Assembly: GCA_048013815.1 (NCBI GenBank)
Contig: CM106585.1
Location: 15,810,001 to 15,874,000, forward strand
Direction of reading: 5' to 3'
Origin: Setoptus koraiensis
Lineage: Eukaryota > Arthropoda
Length of the DNA: 64,000 bases
A model generated the notes under the pieces. That model was not told where the DNA came from and ran no database searches. It saw nothing but the letters and a program-made list of their open reading frames with translations. Positions 36,584 through 45,776 of this stretch are shown here, one piece after another (position 1 is the first letter of the stretch; each line of letters begins with the position of its first letter). A program made the translations under genes and the position numbers.

Positions 36584-36624
36584 CACTGTCATATGGCTGT
36601 CATGATGACAGCCAGATGACAGTG
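36584..36624. repeat. 41-bp near-perfect palindrome
   Basis: Arms 36584-36603 and 36605-36624 are complementary with one mismatch and a single central G. It is built from CTGTCAT/ATGACAG units. Confidence 0.9.
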
Positions 36625-36717
36625 GCCGACATGCTTTGGCCGCTCGCTTTGGGGCGCCAATATCAAACGGCAGCATGCTAATTGTAGCACACGGTGTTAT
36701 TAGCAACTGCAAGTGAG

Positions 36718-36777
36718 TCACTGTTAGTTACTCACAATTAGTTGTCAGGTGACACACAGCTGAGTAACTAACAGTGA
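36718..36777. repeat. Perfect 17-bp inverted repeat
   Basis: TCACTGTTAGTTACTCA at 36718-36734 and its exact complement at 36761-36777, with a 26-base loop. Confidence 0.9.
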
Positions 36778-36959
36778 CGTAACGGTAATTGGCTGGCAGG
36801 TTGCTTATGTCAACAGATTGTTGCTGTGGTCAGTTGAGGCAGGTCGCGTGTGACGCGCATTTTGCAATCATGAAATCATAACAGAATACACACAAAATCA
36901 TAACAGAATCATTGCGCGCTCAGGCGATCGTAGACCGTTATTAACAAGCCACTAGTTGG

Positions 36960-36984
36960 TTGTTACACAATCATTGTGTAACAA
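36960..36984. repeat. Perfect 11-bp hairpin
   Basis: TTGTTACACAA, loop TCA, TTGTGTAACAA. Confidence 0.9.
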
Positions 36985-37140
36985 TGAGTGCGTGTGGTCA
37001 GTGTTGCACAATGACTCGCAACAAGCAGCAAAGACTGACCATTTGTGCCCAACTGGCGACGCATTGTTGCAGCGCATCTGTGTCAGCTGCAGCAAACAAA
37101 TTGAAATCTCATTGTTACATCACACTTAATCGCGATACTA

Positions 37141-37235
37141 TTGCGCAATCGAGTGAATATTGCGTAATCGAGTGAATATTGCGTAATCGAGTGAATATTG
37201 CGTAATCGAGTGAATATTGCGCGATCGAGTATTCA
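37141..37235. repeat. 19-bp minisatellite
   Basis: Four units of TTGCGYAATCGAGTGAATA head to tail, plus a fifth, diverged unit at 37217-37235. There is no spacer between units, so it is not CRISPR-like. Confidence 0.95.
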
Positions 37236-37480
37236 AGCGCTAGTGAGGCCGGCAAACAAGCGGCAGCAGACGGCAACAAGCGCCAACAGGCGCCAACAAG
37301 TGTGCCCATGCTAATTGTGATATCGCCGAATTGCACTGACAAGACTTGTGAGAGATTGTGGCTTTGCAGTGTGCGAGCAGTGAGCCAATTTGCGCAAACC
37401 GACAGCACAATACGACTGGCGCTGGTCAAGTGGCCATTGATCGGACAACAATCAAACAATGGACACAAGAGGCAACATTG

Positions 37481-37518
37481 TTGAGCGAGTGCAAGTGGCG
37501 CCACTTGCACTCGTTCAA
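37481..37518. repeat. 38-bp palindrome without loop
   Basis: Arms of 19 bases (37481-37499 and 37500-37518) meet at GGC|GCC and differ at one position. Confidence 0.9.
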
Positions 37519-37829
37519 GCGTCTATCATTGATATGTTTAACATTGCGCAACACTCACCGGCAACTCACCGGCGACTGACCAAACAATGCTCTCGGCTCT
37601 CGGCTCACCGCTCAGCTGGAGCTCAGAGTGCGATCAATTAACGCCACTGGCACACACACTTACGATACGACACGACACACGCACCGATACGTATCAACTC
37701 GTATCGGTCAATTAGTATTATTATCAATTGACTGTTTGTCTTGGTGTGCCAATGCACACACAGTTGTGTGCCGGTGCAGCGTAGATGGCGTGGCCGTAAC
37801 AGGTACAGGTAACGACATGCTAACGTGAT

Positions 37830-37860
37830 TTATGGTCTGTCGGACTCAAGCAGACCATAA
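37830..37860. repeat. Perfect 10-bp hairpin
   Basis: TTATGGTCTG and CAGACCATAA flank an 11-base loop. Confidence 0.85.
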
Positions 37861-37889
37861 GTCACCATGAGTGGTGGTGGCCAGCGCCG

Positions 37890-37943
37890 ACAACAATCGC
37901 CCGCTAGACAACAATCGCGCGCTAGACAACAATCGCGCTCTCG
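37890..37943. repeat. 18-bp tandem repeat, three units
   Basis: Units of ACAACAATCGCSCGCTAG; the third has diverged at its end. Confidence 0.9.
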
Positions 37944-38220
37944 CTTGTAATGCGGCCACTCTGGATTTGGTCGAGTTGTTAGTTTGTCGAATTGCATTGA
38001 TGCCTTGGCCGATGGCTAATCCATTTCGGTTGGCCAGTCAAATGATGCCCGAAAGCGGCAAATGGCCCAACCGTCAATTTGTGCCGATCAAGTTGCGAAA
38101 AGAAAAAATCGAGTCAATCCCATTGTTGCGTGGTTTACCGTTATCAGTCTCGATGACGGCAGCGATAAATGTAAATGTAGCAAATGTGAGGCTAATGCGC
38201 TGGCGAGGGTGCCTTTCGTG

Positions 38221-38254
38221 CAAGTGTATTGATACGGCTGTATCAATGCACTTG
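38221..38254. repeat. 15-bp hairpin with 4-base loop
   Basis: CAAGTGTATTGATAC and GTATCAATGCACTTG pair with one mismatch. Confidence 0.85.
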
Positions 38255-38303
38255 TCCGTCCGGGTTGGTTAGTCTTGAGTCGAGACCAACTGAACGAGCG
38301 ACA

Positions 38304-38342
38304 CGACTCAATACTATTGAGTCAATACTATTGAGTCAATAG
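38304..38342. repeat. 14-bp tandem repeat
   Basis: TACTATTGAGTCAA-type units, about two and a half copies; each unit is itself nearly palindromic around TTGAGTCAA. Confidence 0.85.
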
Positions 38343-38570
38343 ACACTCGAGGCCGCAACAACATAATATAAACACAGTAAACTTTGCGATATACCACCAA
38401 TCAAAATTGTCAACCTCGTGCACGACGGGCGCCACAGACCCTGTGGCACAGAGCGGATTAACACCAATAACGGATTATAACGACTAATGAGTTATTGTAA
38501 TTAGCAATACCCCATGTGTTGTTAGTACTCGTAGTTGTACATTGTTGTTGCATTGTGCCACCAAAGAATT

Positions 38571-39047
38571 GTTGTTAATTATCAACTGCGAGCTTGCCAA
38601 CAAAAACAATACTTTCGCTTGTTGCTAATTGATTGAATCGCACACAATGATGGCATCTATCAAAGCGGCACTTGTCGCGTTTTATTTTTATTTTGTAGCG
38701 GGCTAAAACTGGCGGCTAATGCTCGCCGTCATCACAAACGAGACCACCGTTTGTTTGCTCCATCTGTGGGCCATACACCGTCTATAGACACTGTGCAATA
38801 GATGGCACTATAAATAAATTCCACAAACGTATCCCATCGTCTGTCTAGACCCATGAGCTGCTTGTCTGACCATTGATACTATAAATACTACAAACAGACA
38901 CCACGAGAATGGTATCGAGGTATCGGGACAAGAGCATGAGTTTTCACAGCATGGAAACCAATATTCATATGTAATATATACATCGATACACATAGTGATT
39001 CTTACATATTCATACGGTTGTTGCTCCAAGGAATAAGCCGGATCAAA
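38571..39047 (+). promoter_or_regulatory. Upstream control region of acid phosphatase copy 1
   Basis: GTTGTTAATTATCAAC at 38571-38586 resembles an HNF1/homeodomain palindrome. TATA-like TATAAATA boxes are at 38809-38816 and 38880-38887. GAATAAGCCGGATCAAA at 39031-39047 and AGAATATTCTTTACATTCC just before the coding start complete a set that recurs upstream of copies 2, 3, 4 and 6. The sequence TTACATTCCAG at about 39125-39135 could also be a splice acceptor for a 5' UTR intron. Confidence 0.45.
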
Positions 39048-39192
39048 TTTGCAAGCTTACCAGCTAGCACAACATAGACACATCGTAGAAATACAGACCA
39101 TTCTTATTCCCATAGAATATTCTTTACATTCCAGTCTCCGGATTCAATACATTGGTGAACGACAAACTTGTCCACTGTCTCGAACGACGACC

Positions 39193-41494
39193 ATGCATTA
39201 CATTCGGGCAACACTTTTGTCTGCCGTCGTCATCAGCTTTATATCGATAAGTCTGGTTGGCAGTAATCCCGATCCAGATACAGTTCCTATTGATGGCAGC
39301 TACGAGTCTCAAATTAGTGATGCTGCTACCGCCGCTAGTGGCCAATCCGACGACGAATTAAGTTTATTATTCCTAATCCATCGTCACGGTGATCGTAAGT
39401 ACAATTGATATGACCAATCTAGCTTGCCAGCTCCACTACGATGGCGCAACGACGGTATGCGGGTCTAACTGTCTGACTAGTTTTGTTGCTGCAACTGTTA
39501 TGCAACAGTTGCGAATGGCGCGAAACCGTGCATCACGATACATCGTTGATAGTTCGTGTGACCTACTGCAGTGATAGCTTATCACAATGACTTGTCGCAG
39601 ATGTGATCCTAATACATTGTTCATGTTTTCCAATATCCTTTCGCAATCGATAACATAAGGTGCTCCCATAAGCTACGCACCAAAAGACCCCTACGGTCCA
39701 ATTGCAGAGGGAATCTGGCGAAACGGGTGAGTGGGTTTTTTAGATTGGGTGATCATACAACTTGACAATGTTTGGCGACAATGTTTGTCAGAATGGCCAA
39801 ACGATGCCTTGCCATCCAATTGAGTCCTGCCCCGAATGCCTTGGCAGCAATCATCGGATTGATGCAGCTGTGATGCCCGGCGAAGTTGTTTGCCCAGGTC
39901 CGCTCACGTCCGTCGACTAGCGCGAATCAAATATCTCTCATTGAATTTGATTGTCATCATTTGATGCCATAATTAATTAGATAATAATATCACAATTGAT
40001 TATAATTCCTGGCGAATCTTTCAGGCTAGGCATGTTGACGAATGGCGGAAAGGATCGCATGTACAAATTAGGAAAATATCTCAGGCGACGTTATGCGGAT
40101 TTTCTGGGAACTCCTAATCCTCGTCAAGTTTACGCAAGAAGTTCAGACGTGCATCGTTGCATCGGTAAGTGTCACCCATTTTTGCTGACTTTTACAGTGA
40201 ACACTAACCAATCAGAGATGGCGCCACTGTCGAGAGCGAACATCCACGAGCAACGCACACTTGTTTACATCTTCTTGTATTGGTCAGCAAAAATATCTCG
40301 AAAAATACAGTCAGACGCGTAACCGCGACATAACTGGATTATTAGCATTAATAAACATTTCTCGAATATTCTCAACAACAACAAAAAATGTAGAAAGCGC
40401 CCAGCTTGTTTTAGCAGGTATGTACCCACCTGTAGGAGAGTCAGTTTGGAACAAGGACCTACCATGGCAGCCGATCGCCATTCACACCCGTCCATTTGAC
40501 GATGATCCTGTAAGTTTTGCATCTCTTGACGCGCAACTGAATCACTATGAGACCATGCGATGATTAGCAAGATTCTAATCACTATGATCCACTTAATTTA
40601 TCACGCCATGGTGGCATCGTTATTATGCCAACCTCGTAGATGCTCAACCCGGAGTCTTACTGCCCCGCTCGGCAGGATGAGTACGACCGGGAGTTCTTTT
40701 CGGAGGAGAATAGAAAGAAAGTGTATGGAGTGATGGAGGATGCAAAATCTCTGACAGAGAGACTCGCAGCCCAGTACGGAGTCAGTTTCGATGACTTGTA
40801 TCGCTACTACGATCTCAGCAGCACGCTCAATATTGAGAGCGAGTACAACCTGCCGCTACCCGATTGGGTTTCGGAAAATTTGGGCAAGTTGCACAGGATT
40901 GCGTACACAAGTGAATTGACCTGGACCAAAACCGATCGAATGAAGCGACTGTTCGCCGGTGTGGTGATAAACGATATAGTTGAAAAAATGAACGAGTATC
41001 GAGCACAACGGGATGGTATCGTGGATACGGACAGGGATGCCAGTGATCCTGTGAAGAAATGGGAATACAATTATAAATTGTTCGAATACGGCACACATGA
41101 TACAAACATTCATTCGATATTGAACACTTTGGGCGTGTATCAAACACAAGTACCCGAACTACCGTACTTTGGCACGAGTATTCTCGTTGAATTGCACCGA
41201 TCGAAACAGCGCCCAGACTATTCCGTTAAACTGTTTTATCTTGCTCAATCCAGGGACGAAGAAAAGGGTATGAGAGAGCTCACACTAACCGATTGCCTGA
41301 AAGAGGGCGATACTAAATGTAGTTTGGATGGATTTGCCAGTTACACAAAACCCATTCGATTGAATGAAGATGATTGGTTCCTAGAATGTAATAGGACATC
41401 CACTGCGGATGGCGCTGGTCCGCCAAAGAAGAGAAAAATATTCAAAAGCTTTTTGAAGGGAATTGTTTGCGGAGCAGGTGATAAATGCGAATGA
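39193..41494 (+). CDS. Histidine acid phosphatase, array copy 1
   Basis: Five exons: 39193-39394, 39660-39726, 40025-40164, 40394-40509, 40640-41494; all introns GT-AG, total 459 residues. Residues 1-24 form a signal peptide. Catalytic RHGDR is 64-68, with the last Arg codon split by intron 1 and followed by APISYAPKDP; GLGMLTNGGKDRMYKLG starts at 90; the phosphate-binding Arg of SSDVHR is 134; AGMYPPVGESVWN and WQPIAIHT follow; the proton donor pair is His328-Asp329. It thus has the full active site of the prostatic/lysosomal acid phosphatase branch, which hydrolyses phosphomonoesters outside the cell or in lysosomes. The C-terminal 24 residues are an extra Lys-rich tail with CGAGDKC. An in-frame Met at 39049 is disfavoured because only the one at 39193 is conserved among copies. 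Confidence 0.93.
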
Positions 41495-41782
41495 GTTTCT
41501 CGCGAGATTAACCTCATTCACGGGTACGAGCCTTTCTAAAAAACTTCATCATTAAGCCTCTCTCCTGGTCGAGCTGACAAGGGAACATATGTTTCTTCGA
41601 ACCTAGGATACCACAATCTTATTAAGGGTTTTGTTGTGAGTCTCGAACTTGATGATAAAATTTTGCCCGGAAAATACCCGGTTACCGCAAAAATGAGTTT
41701 TAATTCCGCTTGCACAGGCACATATTGTGAGCCGGCGTAGCACCTTATCCAGGGCCTCTCCTCTGGGGTTCACCTTCATTCA

Positions 41783-41788
41783 AATAAA
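41783..41788 (+). terminator. Poly(A) signal, acid phosphatase copy 1
   Basis: AATAAA in CAAATAAATAGACAAAAGTC, 290 bases after the stop. A related AATAAATAAACA block follows copies 2 and 3. Confidence 0.65.
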
Positions 41789-42011
41789 TAGACAAAAGTC
41801 GGTCTTGGACTGGGATAAAACTTAAAACATGTGTTCCGGACTATCATATTTGGATTTATGTGTGTGTTTGTGTGAAGTTTCGCTAGAATCGGGCTTGGTA
41901 CGTGTTAAATACAACACCCCAATAGTTTTTAGAACAGGCGTTATGAATAGTATACGTAGGTATTAACAATTATTTTAACACGTTGGAATACAATCTATGA
42001 CTCAATCTTAC

Positions 42012-42308
42012 CTTTTCATTGGTGAGCCGATCGAACACGAGGTCGTATAAGAGAGGCCCATCTTCCATATGATACGTACTGAGATAAGCTTTAACCCATG
42101 CCCTAATAAGGTCAATATCAACGAGCTCCATATCGATAAATTCGTTGAGAACGCGTAAGTATTTAGTAAAGGGTAGCTCGGTATTTGGTTTGGTGGCGGG
42201 TAGGGTCGGTGTGTGGTAGCTCTTGGACGTGGAAGTTCCCGTTGTAGATGACGAGTGCTTTCTCTTGCTACTGACGTTGCTTGGAGGGGACTGGGGCCTA
42301 TTCAGGGC
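42012..42308 (-). other. Unassigned 99-codon open segment with donor-like end
   Basis: Minus-strand segment ending at GTAAGA (42011 downwards). It encodes a Ser/Thr/Lys-rich part (KRKHSSSTTGTS) followed by a more ordered part with LRVLNEFIDMELVDIDLIRA and YHMEDGPLLYDLVFDRL. I do not recognise it. It abuts the transposon fossil on the same strand, and might be captured host sequence, another element, or chance. Confidence 0.3.
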
Positions 42309-43499
42309 CTATGTGTTAAGTTTCATCGAAATCGGAGTGTATCGTCTTTTTATTATTGACGAGACTAACAAATCGTCAACGTAAACTGCGATGATTGTGA
42401 ATTCACTTGTTGATTTTTGATAAAAAACGCATGGATCGTTTTTCAACTGGGTAAGTTTGTTGCTAACTAAGAAATTTGTAAAGCGCTGGTTCCATCGCTT
42501 TGGCGCTTGCTTAAGTCCATAAAGACTTTTCTTAAGGAGACATACAGCATTTCTGGCGCCGACATGAAAACCTTTTGGCTGTTGCATGAATATCGTCTCT
42601 TCCAAATTTCCATACAAAAAAGCGGTCTTTATGTCGTATTGTTTCAGAGTCATATGATATGCTGCTATAAGAGCTCTTGCATTGTCAAGAATCAGCAAAA
42701 CTCTCTCTTCATCCGCAACAAGCCGTTCGTTCCACTTTGACAGGAGCAGTTCAAATATGTCACGAGTGATGAATGTTGACTGATTCCAGTAGTAGTCCAG
42801 TGAGCTGCTGTGATCTCTCATGAACTGTCTCAGCCATCTTGGTTCCTCGTGTTTGCCAATGATGATAGGCTTCATCTTCTTGCCGGACCTGCTAACAAAG
42901 AATGCGATTGTTACCGCATCTTTATTCTTCTTCAAACCGTGTCGCTTGGTCCCTCTACGTGCGTAACTCCTGCTTGGCAAAAGTTTCCAGAATAATCTTG
43001 TCTCATAAAAATTGTATATTTCATCGTTCAGGTATTCATTCATCAGTGTAGGTATCTCTTCGGACTTAAATTTTTCAGCAGCTGCCTTATCAGCGGAATG
43101 CAATTCACCGCACAGTTGACCAGGAGTTATCTCATGTCTCCGTTGGAAATGCCTCCACCAGGTCTTAGACATCATCCTGTTCATGCCTTTGAGCTGACCA
43201 GCCTTTTCTCTTATAATCAAAGTATCGATAGGCATACCTTGGTTCACTTTGTCTTCAATGAATTCAAGCATTTTCGTATCATGGTCGATATCTATTTTCT
43301 CTTCACGCACCCTTGTCAACTTCCTATTATACTCCATAGATTTACCCAAATAATATTCTCTCTTTTGCAGAGTCCTTTGTATCTGCCGGATGCTAACACA
43401 AAATATTGATGCCAATATCCTCGTTGAATGATTTACTGACATATTAATTATCTTTTCTTTCTCGCCCAATGTTAGATTACGTCTTTTGGAGGAACGCAT
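42309..43499 (-). mobile_element. Composite fossil: pogo/Tigger-type transposase part joined to Ty1/copia RT part
   Basis: Broken composite element. The first two thirds read as a pogo/Tigger/jerky-type DNA transposase: a psq-like helix-turn-helix (LTLGEKEKIINM), a CENP-B-like domain (TWWRHFQRRHEI) and a DDE region (ETRLFWKLLP, KPIIIGKHEEPRW, VLLILDNA). The last third reads as Ty1/copia reverse transcriptase: YDIKTAFLYGNLEE, QPKGF, KKSLYGLKQAP and YVDDLLV. Terminal repeats of either element are not evident, so only fragments seem to remain. It lies in the spacer between acid phosphatase copies 1 and 2 and is younger than that duplication or was carried by one side. Confidence 0.75.
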
Positions 43500-43596
43500 C
43501 TTGGAATAACAGCAAAATCTGAGGGAAACATCTTGGAATATTATCGAATTTTTGTCAAGTCATCACCAGAACACGCATCGTAAGAGAACAAAACTA

Positions 43597-44466
43597 GGGT
43601 GTTCTTGCGATTAGGTCCCCACTCAGATTTCGATGAAACTTCACACATGGGTCCCGTAGGGGCCCCATATCAGGGAATGAGTAGACCGGAAGCCAGGAAA
43701 CTTCCGGTTCCGGAGTTACCAAAAGATTGAGATAGAGCTTTGAAAATTCACAATCGGATAGATGACGCCTAGCGGAGCACGATGAAATCAAAATTAATCT
43801 TCTGCCACTTCCGGTTACCTAGATATAGCTGTTTAACGCAAAAAAGGGTGTGGCCGGGCCCTGTGCGGTCGCGATGAGCGGACCCATCCTGTGCCTCGTG
43901 CGCGCAACACCCTGTATCCATGTCTGTTTCGGTCATTTTAACCCTGAATATCAACGAATTAGTTGGTTCGTTCACTCTTCCCGCCTGCAGCTGTGTTTGG
44001 ATTGCAGTCATGTGAGCGGAGGGTAGAGGGCGCAGCCCGATACCCGAAGCGCTCATCAACCCTACCCGAAGGGTTCCCGTCGCACGCAGTCGTCGCGGGA
44101 GCGACGACGGAGATGTGACGGCCTCCAGAATACGAGGCCGCAGGCCGAGTTCTCAGACACACCGCATGTGCATCCCTGAGCGCAGCGAAGCAATAATTTG
44201 GTCACTTCCGGTATTCTAACCCCAGTAATATCTCTATATCTCGAAAACCGGAAGTCGCACAGAGCTGAGAATTATGTCATCGTGTTCAGCGTAGCTAGAA
44301 ACGTCTCTGTAGTGAATTTCAGAGCTCTAGCTTTAACTTTATGTAAAACCGGAACCGGAAGTTTCCTGGCTTCCGGACCACTTTTTTCGTCTTAGTTAGG
44401 TCAGAATAGACCTATACCGGAAGTTTCATCAAGATCCGGTTGGGGACCTAATCGCTAGAACAACCC
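43597..44466. mobile_element. 870-bp MITE with TIRs and 7-bp target duplication
   Basis: Non-autonomous DNA element. The left end GGGTGTTCTTGCGATTAGG and the complement of the right end (GGGTTGTTCTAGCGATTAGG) match with a few differences. Similarity continues as imperfect terminal inverted repeats of about 150 bases, including an exactly shared CCGGAAGCCAGGAAACTTCC core. Direct repeats AAAACTA at 43590-43596 and 44467-44473 are a clean 7-bp target-site duplication. The interior is GC-rich with hairpin GTCGTCGC-GGGA-GCGACGAC (44088-44107). No transposase is present. Superfamily unknown: 7 bp does not fit the commonest classes. Confidence 0.9.
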
Positions 44467-44473
44467 AAAACTA

Positions 44474-45240
44474 TTGTTGAACCACGTGGAATCGAATTTG
44501 GCGCACACAAAAGTGCAAATCATCGGCGAAAATAAGCGAGAAACCATATGAAGCGACGTTTAGAGGGTAGCGACATTTGTTAGAGACACTTTACTGTAGT
44601 CAAGTCAATTCGAGTGTCATCGAAAAAGAGGTTTACCTTGTTAGTATCATCAAGTGATAGATGATACCCAGTCTTCTCTCTAGTAAAATATTTGATTGAA
44701 TAAAAAGCTCACAGTTGAATTTTATATTCGTTTGAAAAGTTGTCTACGTTTATACGCACCACACCTTATGTGCCATGATGTGGCTTGTATTTCCATTTAC
44801 ATCTACATCTCATGCTTATCGTTTGTATAGTGTTCACAAAAATTTACACAATGGTACATGCCTAAGTTATAGAAGTTATGAGTTTTCGTTTTCTTTTCAA
44901 CAATTTCTCGATGATTATATCACCGCGAAAGTCGAAATCAGCTGCACGAAAAATACGTGGAAGCTAGCGTATCCTCTTAAGTTCAAAAGTAAAACTATTT
45001 GCGGACACCCTTTATTAAGACTCTCTGCAACACCCCTTAGGGTATTGGCATTGGTCGGTTGTTTGGTTGTTCAGTTCTGTTGGGCGGAAGTGAGTCAATC
45101 GGCCATTGATCGGGCAACAATCAAACAATGGATATAAGAGAGAAAGAATTGGTGAAAAATTTGCGCTAGTCGCACGTGTTCAACCAATGAATATGGTTAA
45201 GTGTATAGAGACTTTTCGCGGCTTTTGTGAAGAAGGTGTT
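44474..45240. other. Spacer remnant before copy 2
   Basis: No gene is supported; a 120-codon frame at 44775 has no recognisable content. The last part (about 45093-45137, GCCATTGATCGGGCAACAAT and beyond) matches 37430-37470 upstream of copy 1, so the duplicated unit includes upstream DNA. Confidence 0.5.
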
Positions 45241-45689
45241 GTTGTTAATTATCAACTACGAGCCTTCAAACGGCATTAATACATTCGCTAGTTGATGGAT
45301 CTATCGGAACGGCAATTGGCGCTTTTAGTTTTTATTTGAAAGGGGCACCAAAACAATAGGATAATGCTCGCCATCATCACAAGCTCACCATTTGCTTGCT
45401 CCATCTATAGACCACAGACAGTCTACAAAAACGTAGAATAGGCACTATAAATAAGTTGCTCCAACGTATCCAATCGTCTAGACCCATGATATCGCATCGC
45501 CTGTCTAGACCCATGCGCTGCTTGTCTGACCATCGATACTAAAAATACTACAAATAGAGAGTAATGCGAGCATTGGGACAAGAGCCGTTTTCGGAGGGAC
45601 ATGTTTTCACTGCATGGATATCAATATTCGTAGTATACACGGTGACTTTCCAGTCTACAGCTGTTGTTTCTAGGAATAAGCCGGATCAG
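45241..45689 (+). promoter_or_regulatory. Upstream control region of acid phosphatase copy 2
   Basis: GTTGTTAATTATCAAC at 45241-45256, TATAAATA at 45446-45453 and GGAATAAGCCGGATCA at 45674-45689, in the same order as at copy 1. Confidence 0.45.
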
Positions 45690-45776
45690 AAATCTAAGAG
45701 AATATTTCTCATGTTCCAGTCTCGGGATTCAATACAATTGTGAACAACAAACTTGTCCGCTGTCTCAAAGACGACC

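Noticed and set aside
37141-37235. Possible CRISPR-like array
   Set aside because: Units are contiguous without spacers and the host is a eukaryote.
40640-41494. Exon 5 of each acid phosphatase read as a separate gene starting at ATG
   Set aside because: The ATG directly follows a splice acceptor in every copy, and the catalytic RHGDR half lies in upstream exons with matching phases.
44775-45137. 120-codon frame before copy 2
   Set aside because: Its end overlaps duplicated upstream DNA that is non-coding near copy 1, and it has no recognisable motif.
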